A DNA stretch of 64,000 bases, taken from the NCBI RefSeq assembly GCF_014925385.1, contig NZ_JACSDK010000003.1:248001-312000 (forward strand), read 5' to 3'. The position numbers and the translations under genes were made by a program. The first letter of the stretch is position 1; each line of letters begins with the position of its first letter. The notes beneath the pieces are model-generated. The model was not told the DNA's origin, did no database searches, and saw only the letters and a list, made by a program, of their open reading frames with translations. Of this stretch, positions 46,716-55,518 are shown in pieces. The stretch is from Pelagibius marinus (GTDB lineage Bacteria; Pseudomonadota; Alphaproteobacteria; Kiloniellales; Kiloniellaceae).

Positions 46716-49229
46716 ATGATCATCGCCGACATCGTTCTGACCACCGCCGTGCTGCTCATGGTCGTGGCCAGCGTGCAACCGCTCGCGCGGCGCACCGGCC
46801 TGCCCTTTACGGTGGTGCTGGCCGTGGTCGGCGTGCTGATCGGCCTGGCCGCGCTCTGGGTGCTGCGTAGCCAGGCGGTCCGGGAACTGGACGAAGTCGC
46901 GGAGATGGTGATCGACATCCCGGTCTCCTCCGCCACCTTCCTGACCATCCTGCTGCCCCTGCTGCTGTTCCAGGGCGCCATCACCATCGACGTGCGCCGC
47001 CTGGCCCAGGACATCGTCGCCGTGGTGCTGCTGGCGGTGCTGGCCGTGGTGGTCGCCCTGGTGGTGATCGGCGGCGCCGTCTACCTCGTGGCGCCCATGC
47101 CCCTGGTGGTCTGCCTGCTGTTCGGCGCCATCGTCGCGACCACCGATCCCAGCGCGGTCATCGCCCTGTTCCGTGATCTCGGCGCGCCGGCCCGGCTCAC
47201 CCGCCTGGTGGAGGGCGAAAGCCTGCTGAACGACGCCACGGCCATCGCCGCCTTCGGCGCCTTCCTGACTGTCGTCGTCACCGGCCAGGACCTGAATTTC
47301 TGGACGGTGACCGAGGATTTGGCCTGGCGGCTTTCGGGCGGCATTCTGGTCGGCCTGCTGGGCGGGCATGCGGCCGCGCAGCTGCTCTCCTTCCTGCGCT
47401 CCTACCGCGGCGCGCAGATCACCGTCACCGTGGCGCTGCCCTATGTCGTCTACGTGCTCTGCACCAATTACCTGGAGGTCTCCGGCGTCGTCGCCGTGGT
47501 CACCAGCGGCCTGGTGCTGAGCGCGGTGGGGCGCTCGCGCTTCCAGCCGGAGGCCTTCCAGTTCTGTCTCGATACCCTGGAACAACTCGCCTACTGGGCC
47601 ACCAGCCTGGTCTTCGTGCTGGCCGCCATCCTGGTGCCGCGCATGCTGGAGGCCGCGACCTTCGCCGATCTGCTGTACCTGCTGGTCGCGGTGGTGGCCG
47701 CGCTGGTTGCCCGCGCGGTGGTCCTCTTCGGCGCCTTCCCGCTGCTGTCGGCCGCGCGGGTGGTGCAGAAGGTCACCACGCCGATGAAGACCGTGATCAT
47801 CTGGGGCGGGCTGCGCGGCTCGGTCACCCTGGCGCTGGCCCTGGCGGTGACGGAGAACCTGGACGTCGAGCCGGAGGTGAAGAGCTTCATCGCCATCCAG
47901 GCGACCGGCTTTGCGCTCTTCACCCTGCTGGTGCAGGGCACCACGCTCAGCCCGCTCATGCGCTGGCTGGGCCTGGACCAGCTCTCCCCCATCGACCGCG
48001 CCTTCCGCAGCCAGGTGCTGACCCAGTCGCTGTCCAGCGTGCGCTCCAACCTGCGTTCCTTCGCCGGGCGCTACGAACTGGATGACGACCTGGTCGACCA
48101 GGCGGTGCGGCCCTACAGCGAGCGCCTGTCGCGGGTGGCGGAGGATAATTCCTTCGCCGAGGAGCTGAGCGACCGCGAGCGGCTGACGGTGGGGCTCATC
48201 GCTCTGGCCAACCAGGAAAAGGCGCTGATCCTGGAGCAGCGCTGGAGCGGCGGGCTGGCGAGCCCCCTGATGGACCGCTACCTGCTGACGGTGGAGGCCA
48301 TGATCGACGGCGCGCGCGAGGACGGCCGCCTGGGCTACCTGCGCGCCGCGCGGCAACCCTATAAGCAGACTTGGCGCTTCCGCCTGCTCGGCGCCCTCCA
48401 CTCCCATCTCGGCTTCAGCCGGCCCTTGGCGACCTACCTGGGCCGGCGCTTTCAGTACCTGCTGGTCAACCGCATCATTTTGCTGGAACTGGTGGTGTTC
48501 CTGGAGTTCCGCCTGGGCAGCCTGCTCGGCGACCGCCTGACCGAACTGCTGGGCGAGATCGTCAACCAGCGCCTGACCGAGGTGGAGCGCCACATCGACG
48601 CGCTGCGCCTGCAGTATCCGAAGTTCGCCCGCGAGCTGGACCACGCGGTGCTGGAGCGCTACGCCTATCGGGAGGAAGTCGAGCAGGTGGTGCAGATGCG
48701 CGAGGCAGGCATCATCAGCGAGGACCTGGCGCGCCACCTGCGCTCCGAGGCCGAGGACGTCCACGCCAGCCGGCAGCGCGCCAGCGCCGTCGACATCCGC
48801 GTCACCACGCCGGAACTGCTGCGCGCCTTTCCGGTGTTCAGCGACCTCAGCGAGGACGAGCTGAAGCGCGTGGCGAAGCGCCTGCAGGAGCGGGTCTTCG
48901 CCGCCGACGCCTTCGTCTTCAAGCGCGGCGAACGGGCCGACGGCATGTACTTCATCGCCAGCGGCGCGGTGGAGATCGCCGTCGGCGAAGAGCACCCTCG
49001 TCTCGGGCGCGGCGATTTCTTCGGGGAAATGGCTCTGTTGGACCAGAGCCGGCGCAGTGCTCCGGTGCGGTCGATCAGCTACTCGCACCTGCTGTTCCTG
49101 CCGCGCGCCGCCTTCGAGGAGCTCGGCCGCTCCTTCCCGCAGTGGCGCTCCAAGCTCGCCGAGGTCGCCCGCGGCCGCCGCGAGATGAACCTCCGCGCGA
49201 CAGAGGCAGGCGATTCCGAAGCTAAGTAG
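46716..49229 (+). CDS. CPA1-type Na+/H+ antiporter with cyclic-nucleotide-binding domain
   Basis: An 837-residue protein. Residues about 1-420 form a CPA1 antiporter core with 12-13 helices (TTDPSAVIALFRDLGAPARLTRLVEGESLLNDATA is the transport motif, keeping the Asp and Asn residues). A long cytoplasmic region follows, with about 250 residues of helical linker. A cNMP-binding domain lies at about 700-800: FKRGERADGMYFIASGAVEIAV and the phosphate-binding cassette GDFFGEMALLDQSRRSAPV, in which the conserved Glu and Arg that bind cyclic nucleotide are present. Ion transport would be controlled by cAMP or cGMP. Confidence 0.92.
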   Translation: MIIADIVLTTAVLLMVVASVQPLARRTGLPFTVVLAVVGVLIGLAALWVLRSQAVRELDEVAEMVIDIPVSSATFLTILLPLLLFQGAITIDVRRLAQDIVAVVLLAVLAVVVALVVIGGAVYLVAPMPLVVCLLFGAIVATTDPSAVIALFRDLGAPARLTRLVEGESLLNDATAIAAFGAFLTVVVTGQDLNFWTVTEDLAWRLSGGILVGLLGGHAAAQLLSFLRSYRGAQITVTVALPYVVYVLCTNYLEVSGVVAVVTSGLVLSAVGRSRFQPEAFQFCLDTLEQLAYWATSLVFVLAAILVPRMLEAATFADLLYLLVAVVAALVARAVVLFGAFPLLSAARVVQKVTTPMKTVIIWGGLRGSVTLALALAVTENLDVEPEVKSFIAIQATGFALFTLLVQGTTLSPLMRWLGLDQLSPIDRAFRSQVLTQSLSSVRSNLRSFAGRYELDDDLVDQAVRPYSERLSRVAEDNSFAEELSDRERLTVGLIALANQEKALILEQRWSGGLASPLMDRYLLTVEAMIDGAREDGRLGYLRAARQPYKQTWRFRLLGALHSHLGFSRPLATYLGRRFQYLLVNRIILLELVVFLEFRLGSLLGDRLTELLGEIVNQRLTEVERHIDALRLQYPKFARELDHAVLERYAYREEVEQVVQMREAGIISEDLARHLRSEAEDVHASRQRASAVDIRVTTPELLRAFPVFSDLSEDELKRVAKRLQERVFAADAFVFKRGERADGMYFIASGAVEIAVGEEHPRLGRGDFFGEMALLDQSRRSAPVRSISYSHLLFLPRAAFEELGRSFPQWRSKLAEVARGRREMNLRATEAGDSEAK

Positions 49230-49719
49230 TCCAGGTCCGCACGGGATCGAAGCCTTCCATGAAGCAGAACGTCCCGACGAGGCGCTGGACGCCGCACCCC
49301 GGATCGCCGAAGGGCAGCACCAGGACCTGGTAGCGCTTGTAGTCGTTGGGTCCGAAGGTGAGCTCGTCTTCGGCCAGGTAGGGGCACTGCTCGCGCACGC
49401 ACCATTCCATGCGCTCGATCTGCGCCGTCATTCCCGGGAATTCGTCGAGATAGTGGCCGGTCTGGTTGAGGCCGAACTGATCGACCAGCGCCGAGCCGGT
49501 AAGACGTGCGCGCAGACGGAACGGTGACCGCTCCACGTCCAGGACGGAGATATACGGCAGGCAGGCCCGCGGCAGGCGTACCGGGTCGATGGCGGATAGC
49601 GGCGGCATGACGGCCGGCCCGCGCGCCTCGCACCAATAGGTGAACAGATCACCGGCGTAGTCCTGTCTTAAGGCGTCCCGATGGATCTCCGTCTGCAGCT
49701 TTACCAGCGGCTTGCTCAT
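49222..49719 (-). CDS. PAS_5 domain protein, copy 1
   Basis: A 165-residue protein formed almost entirely by a PAS_5 (former DUF1457) domain. DLFTYWCEARG is near the N-terminus, DPVRLPRACLPYISVLDVERSPFRLRARLTGS in the core, and RYQVLVLPFGDPG towards the end. PAS_5 proteins are small signalling domains of unknown ligand in alphaproteobacteria. I chose ATG 49719; the frame extends upstream to 50139 through the spacer. A paralogue is encoded 283 bases upstream. The last bases overlap the antiporter gene convergently. Confidence 0.85.
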   Translation of the reverse strand: MSKPLVKLQTEIHRDALRQDYAGDLFTYWCEARGPAVMPPLSAIDPVRLPRACLPYISVLDVERSPFRLRARLTGSALVDQFGLNQTGHYLDEFPGMTAQIERMEWCVREQCPYLAEDELTFGPNDYKRYQVLVLPFGDPGCGVQRLVGTFCFMEGFDPVRTWTT

Positions 49720-50002
49720 GGGGGCAGCCTCATCTCCCTTGGTGGGGTTCGGTCGCCCGCTAGGCTCTTCTCGCCGAAGCTTGCCGCTGTCTGTGGTCTT
49801 ATTCTTCAGGCTGAACCAGTCCGGAATTTTGGGGCGTGGGAACGTGAGCACAGCCGCAAGTGTGGGCAGCGGGGGAAGCGGAGGCAAGCCTGAGAAAGGC
49901 TCCGAGGCCACAAAAAACCGCCGAATTTCAACCCAAGGGCTTTGTTGCGTCGCGTAATGTCTCTTGCGGTATGCGATGCCGGTTCTACCCCCGGCGCCGT
50001 CG

Positions 50003-50557
50003 TCAGCCGGCGCTGTCCTCACCGGCTTTGTTAAGGTGAACGTCGAAGTCGAAAACGAAGACGATGCGTTCAACACCCTGTCCGCCGTCACCGAAGGGCA
50101 GGGCCATTGTGCGATAGCGTCGGTAGTCATTGGGCGCAAAGGTCACCGCGTCTTCGACCAGATAGGGACGCCTCTCGCGCACGCACCACGCCATGCGGGC
50201 GAGCGGCTTTTCTATATTCGGGAGTTCATCGATATAGAGGCCGGTCAGGTCCACGCCGAGACTGTCGACGACCCGGGTGCCGGTCAGCCGGCAACGAAAC
50301 CGCAAGGGCGACGCCTCGACTTCCAGGATCACGATGAACGGCAGGCAGGCGCGTGGCATTCTCAGCGGGTCGATGGCGTCGGCCGGCGGCAGTTCCAACT
50401 CGCCGCGCGTTTGCCACCAATAGTCATAGGCGGCGCGCATGTGATCCGCCGAGAGATTTTCGCGGCCGATCTTGTCCTGCAGGTTTTCCGGCCACTGGCT
50501 TGCGGCTTTCCCGCCGCCGCCCTGGGGGCTTCCCGTCGCTTTTTTTGGGGCGTTCAT
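50003..50557 (-). CDS. PAS_5 domain protein, copy 2
   Basis: A 184-residue paralogue of copy 1. A 35-residue Gly/Lys-rich leader is followed by the same PAS_5 domain (AAYDYWWQTRGELELPPADA, DPLRMPRACLPFIVILEVEAS, then RYRTMALPFGDGGQG). The cores share about half of their residues by eye. The pair is tandem on the minus strand, 283 bases apart. RBS GGAG lies just before ATG 50557. Function is unknown. Confidence 0.85.
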   Translation of the reverse strand: MNAPKKATGSPQGGGGKAASQWPENLQDKIGRENLSADHMRAAYDYWWQTRGELELPPADAIDPLRMPRACLPFIVILEVEASPLRFRCRLTGTRVVDSLGVDLTGLYIDELPNIEKPLARMAWCVRERRPYLVEDAVTFAPNDYRRYRTMALPFGDGGQGVERIVFVFDFDVHLNKAGEDSAG

Positions 50558-51051
50558 GTTTCTCCTTCCTGCATGCGGGAAACGCCTCGAAACCGCTCTT
50601 CTGGCCTTGTGTGTTTCTGTCCCCGACCGACTTTCAAAGAAGTCTGGGCCGGGGGGAAAAGGAAAGCAAGGCGCGGTCAGCGCAATGTCTCGCTGCCGGC
50701 GATGACGGCGCGCCGGGGCCGCCCTTGGCGGGCGGGGCCCGCAGTTTCTCCGACAGAACCCCGGATAGGATGACGGCTGAATCTTTGTCGCTCTGATAGA
50801 TAGATCACAATTGGTATTACTTTAGAACCAAGAAATGAAGCTCGCTTTTTGTATGGTTCTAAGTTCCCGCAGTGCCTTTCGGCATCGGGATAGCGGGAAA
50901 TTCTCAATAGTAGAGAATTGCATCGGGGAAAATTCTATCCCTTATGCCGAAATTCCCACCTTTGCCAAGTATTTATGAGAAACTTAAGAACTTTCACCTA
51001 AGACAGCGCGTCGGAGATGAGTGCGAGTCTCCAGGTGGAGGGAAAAAATCG
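50558..51051. promoter_or_regulatory. Long leader with inverted repeats before the sensor/chemoreceptor unit
   Basis: A 494-base spacer between the divergent PAS_5 gene (50557) and the periplasmic protein (51052). Between about 50760 and 50980 it is distinctly AT-rich. Two inverted repeats stand out: TTAGAACCA (50822-50830) with TGGTTCTAA (50854-50862), and AATTCTC/GAGAATT (50899-50919, 7-base arms, 7-base loop). A direct repeat of GCATCGGG(G)A flanks the second. These could be operators or an mRNA leader. No sigma-70 hexamers were confidently placed. Confidence 0.5.
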
Positions 51052-51651
51052 ATGACATCAATGAGAGCATTTGCGGCGACCTTCCTGGTCTGCCTTTCGG
51101 TCCTTTTTTCGAGCAGCGCTTCGGCCGACGAGTGGCTGATTCGTGAGCACATCATTGACGAGATCCGGTCGTGGTCGTCGTCGCCGGTGATCCTCTTGAC
51201 CCTGGAGGCGAGCAACGAGCGCTACGCCAGTCTCGACCAGGCCGGCATCGACGCCCTGGACAAGCAGTGGCGCGCCGAACGCGAGGTGGAGGATCAGCCG
51301 TTGATCACCGCCGTGCTCTCCAGTCCCCTGTCGAACTACCTCACCCGAATCCAGGCGCGCTCGCGCGGACTCTACACGGAGATCTTCGTGATGGACGCCA
51401 AGGGCCTCAACGCGGGCCAGTCCTCCATCACCTCGGACTTCTGGCAGGGCGATGAGGGCAAGTGGCAGAAGACCTTCCAGGTCGGCCCCGACGCCATCTT
51501 CATCGACGAGATCGAGATCAACGAGGATACGGGCACCGAAAACGCCCAGGTGAACCTTTCCATCGCGCAGGACGGCCAGGTGGTCGGCGCGATCACGGTG
51601 GAAGTCAATGTCACTGAGCTTCGCCGCCGCTATGCCGCGGGCAAAGTCTGA
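51052..51651 (+). CDS. Periplasmic PDC/Cache-like sensor protein
   Basis: A 199-residue exported protein with a Sec signal (MRAFAATFLVCLSVLFSSSASA, cleavage before DEW). The mature domain has LLTLEASNERYASLDQAGIDALDKQW and TEIFVMDAKGLNAGQSSIT, the latter typical of a single PDC (Cache) fold sensor strand. I chose ATG 51052 with GGAGGG upstream; the longer frame starts at 50944. It is 26 bases upstream of a chemoreceptor whose own periplasmic part is short, so it may supply ligand binding in trans. Confidence 0.8.
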   Translation: MTSMRAFAATFLVCLSVLFSSSASADEWLIREHIIDEIRSWSSSPVILLTLEASNERYASLDQAGIDALDKQWRAEREVEDQPLITAVLSSPLSNYLTRIQARSRGLYTEIFVMDAKGLNAGQSSITSDFWQGDEGKWQKTFQVGPDAIFIDEIEINEDTGTENAQVNLSIAQDGQVVGAITVEVNVTELRRRYAAGKV

Positions 51652-51677
51652 GCGCCGCCCGCACTGGAGCCTGAAAG

Positions 51678-53360
51678 ATGAACCTCATCAATAACACCAA
51701 GATTTCGATCAAGCTGGTCGCGGCCTTCGCGACCCTGGTCCTCATCATCGCCTGCCTGTCCGGCGTCACCTTCTACGAGCTGGGCCAGGCGCGCGACCGT
51801 GTCGCCGACACCGCGCGCATCAACGCCATCACCGACGACATGGAAGCCATGCGCCAGGAGGTGGCCAGGCAGCAGGCGGCCGTGCGCGGCCTGTTGCTGA
51901 GCGGCAACCGCCAGTACATTCAGGACTACACGACCGCCAAGGCGGAGTACGACCGCCTGTTCGACGCGCTGCAGTCGCAGCTTACCGTCGACAAGGCCAA
52001 AGAGCTCATCGCCTCGGCGGGTGAGCGGATCGCGAGCTGGCAAGCTGACATCGTTACCCGTCAGATCAGTCTGATGCGCAGCCCGCTGACCGTCGACGAG
52101 GCGCGTGTGCTGGAGGCCAACGGCTACGGCGAGCGCCTGCTGAGCGCCGCCAACGCCGACCTGACCGAGTTGACCAAGCTGGCCAGCGAGCTGACCGCCC
52201 GCAATGAGCAGGCGGTGGAATCGGCCTTCGAAATCACCCTGATGACCCTGCTGACCGGTACCGCGATCGCGATGCTCTTCGCCGCGGCCGCCTGGTTCGT
52301 GCTGTCGCGCGCCATCGCCACCCCGATCAACGGTATGTCGGCCTTCATGGGCCGCCTGGCCGAGGGTCACTATGACGAGCAGACCGCCAACCAGAACCGC
52401 AGTGACGAGATCGGCATGATGGCCAAGTCGGTCGAATTCTTCCGTCAGCGCCTCATCGAGAACCGCGAGATGGAAGCCCGCGCGGCCAAGGAGAACGAGG
52501 AAAAGGCGGCCCGCGCCAAGCGCATCGAGGATATGACCGACGAGTTCGACGCCGCCTCTTCGCAGATGGTGGCCAGTGTCGCCGACGGCTCCAGCGAGCT
52601 GAAGGAGGTCGCCACCTCGATGTCCGGTATTGCCCAGCGCACCGAGGAGATGAGCACCAGCGTGGCCGCGGCCGCTGAGGAAGCCTCCACCAACGTCGAG
52701 ACCGTGGCCTCGGCGACCGAGGAGATCAACGCCTCCCTGGCGGAGATCGCCGGGCAGGTCTCGCGCGCCACCGAAGTCGCCCAGGGCGCGGTGAAGGCGG
52801 CGAAGGACACCACCGGCGTCATCAACGGCCTGCGCGAGCAGTCGGACTCGATCGGCGACGTGATCAAGCTGATCAACGAGATCGCCGAGCAGACCAACCT
52901 GCTGGCCCTCAACGCCACCATCGAGGCGGCGCGCGCCGGCGAAGCCGGCAAGGGCTTCGCCGTGGTGGCCAGCGAGGTCAAGGGCCTGGCCACCCAGACC
53001 GCCAAGGCGACCGAGGAGATCTCGGCTCAGATCGCCAGCGTGCGCGGCGAGTCCGAGAACGCGGTCACGGCGATCGACCACATCTCGACGGTCATTCAGC
53101 AGATCGACGAGATCACCACCGCCATCGCCGCGGCCGTCGAGGAGCAGGCGGCGGCGACGAAGGAAATCGCCCGCAACGTCGCCGAAGCCTCGCGCGGCAC
53201 CACCGACGTGACCAGCAACATCACGCAGGTCAAGGGCGGGGCCAGCGAGACCGGTTCCGCCTCGCGCAATGTGCTGACGGCCTCCGAGGAGCTGTCGCAG
53301 CACGCCGAGCGCATGCGCGATACCGTGCAGAGCTTCATCGCGGCCATCAAGGCGGCCTGA
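51678..53360 (+). CDS. Methyl-accepting chemotaxis protein
   Basis: A 560-residue MCP. Helix 1 is about 13-33, a four-helix-bundle-like periplasmic part runs to about 190, helix 2 is about 192-214, then HAMP (about 215-270; [22 protein letters not shown]). The signalling domain hairpin contains [35 protein letters not shown] (about 408-445). It has no pentapeptide tether at the C-terminus. It signals to CheA through CheW. The preceding gene may encode its periplasmic input partner. A terminator follows at 53408. Confidence 0.94.
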   Translation: MNLINNTKISIKLVAAFATLVLIIACLSGVTFYELGQARDRVADTARINAITDDMEAMRQEVARQQAAVRGLLLSGNRQYIQDYTTAKAEYDRLFDALQSQLTVDKAKELIASAGERIASWQADIVTRQISLMRSPLTVDEARVLEANGYGERLLSAANADLTELTKLASELTARNEQAVESAFEITLMTLLTGTAIAMLFAAAAWFVLSRAIATPINGMSAFMGRLAEGHYDEQTANQNRSDEIGMMAKSVEFFRQRLIENREMEARAAKENEEKAARAKRIEDMTDEFDAASSQMVASVADGSSELKEVATSMSGIAQRTEEMSTSVAAAAEEASTNVETVASATEEINASLAEIAGQVSRATEVAQGAVKAAKDTTGVINGLREQSDSIGDVIKLINEIAEQTNLLALNATIEAARAGEAGKGFAVVASEVKGLATQTAKATEEISAQIASVRGESENAVTAIDHISTVIQQIDEITTAIAAAVEEQAAATKEIARNVAEASRGTTDVTSNITQVKGGASETGSASRNVLTASEELSQHAERMRDTVQSFIAAIKAA

Positions 53361-53407
53361 CCGGCCGCAAGCCGCCCCTCGGTAAAGCCGCGTGAAGCGG
53401 TCAATCC

Positions 53408-53443
53408 GGGGCCCCGGGCGCTGGCGCCCCGGGCCCCTTTTTT
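53408..53443 (+). terminator. Rho-independent terminator of the chemoreceptor unit
   Basis: GC-rich stem GGGGCCCCGGGCGC / GCGCCCCGGGCCCC with one mismatch, followed by TTTTTT. It starts 48 bases after the MCP stop. Confidence 0.88.
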
Positions 53444-53576
53444 GCCTCGTGCTGCCGCCCGGAGGTGTTTTTTGTCTCTTATTGACACCTCTCGCACCGC
53501 TTTATGCGTATGTCTTCGGGGTTGCCCGCCGCACGCTGCGGAAACCACTATAAAAACTGCGATTGCGGAGGATTGG

Positions 53577-54188
53577 ATGTTCCCTATGGCTGGTTCCCTG
53601 CCCCTTTACCGTGACGCCAGGAAAGACGACGCCCGCGCGCTGGCGCAGCTCATCGAGATCGCCGGTGAGGGGATTCCCTCATATCTGTGGTCGCAGCAGG
53701 CCCGAGACGGCCAGTCGGCCCTGGATGTCGGGGCCGAGCGGGCGGCGCGCGACGATGCCAACTTCTCCTACCGCAACAGCGTCGTCGCCCACGTCGAGGG
53801 CAAGGTCGCGGGCATGCTGCTGGCCTACCCTCTGCCCGAGCCGACGCCGGAGGAACTGGCCGCGGTGCCGGAAATGCCGGAACTGCTGCGCCCCCTGGTG
53901 GAGCTGGAATACCAGGTCCCCGGCAGCTTCTACGTGAACGCCCTGGCCGTCTTTGAGGCCTACCGAGGCGCCGGTATCGCCAGCGCTCTGCTGGCCATCG
54001 CCGAAACCCGCGCCAAGGCGGCCGGCTGCCCATTGCTCAGCGTGCAGGTCTTCGCCGAGAACCTCAGCGCCCACCGCCTTTACCTGCGCTGCGGCTACAC
54101 CGTGGCGGACCGGCGGCCGATCATCGCGCATGAGTGCTATCCCTACAGCACCGAAGTCCTGCTGATGACTCGCCCCGTTTCTATCTAG
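53577..54188 (+). CDS. GNAT-family N-acetyltransferase
   Basis: A 203-residue GNAT protein. Motif A is VNALAVFEAYRGAGIASALLAIAE (pyrophosphate-binding loop AYRGAGIA), and the C-terminal VQVFAENLSAHRLYLRCGYTVADRRP is motif B. The start ATG 53577 has GGAGG about six bases upstream; the frame reaches back to 53442. Substrate is unknown. Stand-alone gene in plus orientation between the MCP terminator and the AraD1 gene. Confidence 0.87.
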   Translation: MFPMAGSLPLYRDARKDDARALAQLIEIAGEGIPSYLWSQQARDGQSALDVGAERAARDDANFSYRNSVVAHVEGKVAGMLLAYPLPEPTPEELAAVPEMPELLRPLVELEYQVPGSFYVNALAVFEAYRGAGIASALLAIAETRAKAAGCPLLSVQVFAENLSAHRLYLRCGYTVADRRPIIAHECYPYSTEVLLMTRPVSI

Positions 54189-54330
54189 CCTGCCGCCTCT
54201 GGCGCCTGCCCTTTAGCGTTCCTGGCGCCGCCGCGGCGCAAAGCCGGGGTGGCGGCCCGCGGATTTTTCACTAGACTGCCCCCGGCGTCAGCCGCGGCAG
54301 CAAAACAACTGGGTTTGGGTGGGACAGCAC

Positions 54331-55329
54331 ATGCGTTTGGTTCAATTCATCGACAAGCACGGCAACCGCGTGGTCGGCGCGCCGGACGAGGGTGGCACCC
54401 AGCTCAGCCTGCTGGACGGCGTGGAGAGCGTCTACGACTTGGCGCAGATGGCGCTGGACGACGGCCAGAGCCTGGTCCTGGCGGCCGAGGAACGGATCGG
54501 CGATGCGTCGGAGGACTATGACGCCGTCGTCGCGGAGCGCCGCCTGCTGGCCCCGCTCGACCATCCCGACCCCGCCCACTGCCTGGTGACCGGCACCGGG
54601 CTGACGCACCTGGGCAGCGCCGATGCCCGCGATTCCATGCACAAGAAAGTGGCCGAGGAGGGCGAAGAGGCGCTCTCCGACTCCATGAAGATGTTCAAAT
54701 GGGGCCTGGAGGGCGGCAAGCCCGCCGGCGGCGGCATCGGTGTTGCCCCGGAGTGGTTCTACAAGGGCGACGGCGGCATCGTAACGGCGCCGGAGCAGGC
54801 CTTCGAGATGGTCGACTTCGCCGAGGACGGCGGCGACGAGGTGGAGTTGGTCGGGCTCTACCTGGTCGATCCCCAGGGTATTCCGCGGCGTCTCGGTTTC
54901 GCGCTCGGCAACGAGTTCTCCGACCACGTGCTGGAGCAGCGCAACTACCTCTACCTGGCGCACTCCAAGCTCAGGCCCTGCTCCTTCGGGCCGGAGTTGC
55001 GGCTCGGCGCTGCGCCGGACGACATCCAGGGCAAGGCGCGCATCCGCCGTGGCGCGCAGGTGCTCTGGGAGAAGCCCTTCGCCACCGGCGAGGCCAATAT
55101 GAGCCACACGATCGCCAACCTGGAGCACCACCACTTCAAGTATCCGCAGCACCGCCGCCCCGGCGACGTCCACGTCCACTACTTCGGCGCCGCGACGCTC
55201 AGCTTCACCGACGGCGTCCGCGCCGAGGAAAACGACGTCTTCGAGATCGAGAGCCCGGTCTTCGGGCGGGCGCTGCGCAACCCGCTGCTGATCCGCGGCG
55301 GCGGCTCGGGCAAGGTGGTGGAGCTGTAG
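54331..55329 (+). CDS. AraD1-family (GguC-like) fumarylacetoacetase-fold protein
   Basis: A 332-residue FAH-superfamily protein. The core blocks HLGSADARDSMHKK, FYKGDGGIVTAPEQAFEMVDF, EDGGDEVELVGLYLVD and HHHFKYPQHRRPGDVHVHYFGAA agree with the AraD1/GguC subgroup, whose members work in sugar-acid (for example L-arabonate or galactonate) breakdown. GguC is linked in Agrobacterium to a sugar ABC transporter. A sugar transporter cluster exists at 3.1-8.4 kb but is far away. ATG 54331 was chosen over GTG 54319. Acid residues for metal binding are present but not all assigned. Confidence 0.8.
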   Translation: MRLVQFIDKHGNRVVGAPDEGGTQLSLLDGVESVYDLAQMALDDGQSLVLAAEERIGDASEDYDAVVAERRLLAPLDHPDPAHCLVTGTGLTHLGSADARDSMHKKVAEEGEEALSDSMKMFKWGLEGGKPAGGGIGVAPEWFYKGDGGIVTAPEQAFEMVDFAEDGGDEVELVGLYLVDPQGIPRRLGFALGNEFSDHVLEQRNYLYLAHSKLRPCSFGPELRLGAAPDDIQGKARIRRGAQVLWEKPFATGEANMSHTIANLEHHHFKYPQHRRPGDVHVHYFGAATLSFTDGVRAEENDVFEIESPVFGRALRNPLLIRGGGSGKVVEL

Positions 55330-55387
55330 GCGGTACAGACTTCACAGGTCGACGGCTGTCGTCGCCTGCATCTCCACCTCCCCGTTT

Positions 55388-55469
55388 GTCACCCTCGGGC
55401 TTGACCCGAGGGTCCAGGGCAGGCGACAGAGCGGTCGCCCTGGATGCTCGGATCAAGTCCGAGCATGAC
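55388..55469. repeat. Pair of REP-like palindromes in inverted orientation
   Basis: Unit 1 (55388-55420) reads GTCACCCTCGGGCTTGACCC and so on, with stem ACCCTCGGG / CCCGAGGGT. Unit 2 (55437-55469) is the reverse complement of the same consensus: stem ATGCTCGGA / TCCGAGCAT, and both share GTCA...TCCAGGGC ends. This is the common alphaproteobacterial GTCAnnCTCGGnCTTGAnCCGAG repeat, arranged as a BIME-like inverted pair between two convergent genes. Confidence 0.88.
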
Positions 55470-55518
55470 GACTGTGTTGTTGCGAGGACGATGCGCCTTT
55501 TCCGGCGGCTTCTTCAGG

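Noticed and set aside
46494-49088. 864-residue minus-strand frame opposite the antiporter
   Set aside because: Gln/His/Asp-rich antisense shadow of a gene with clear motifs.
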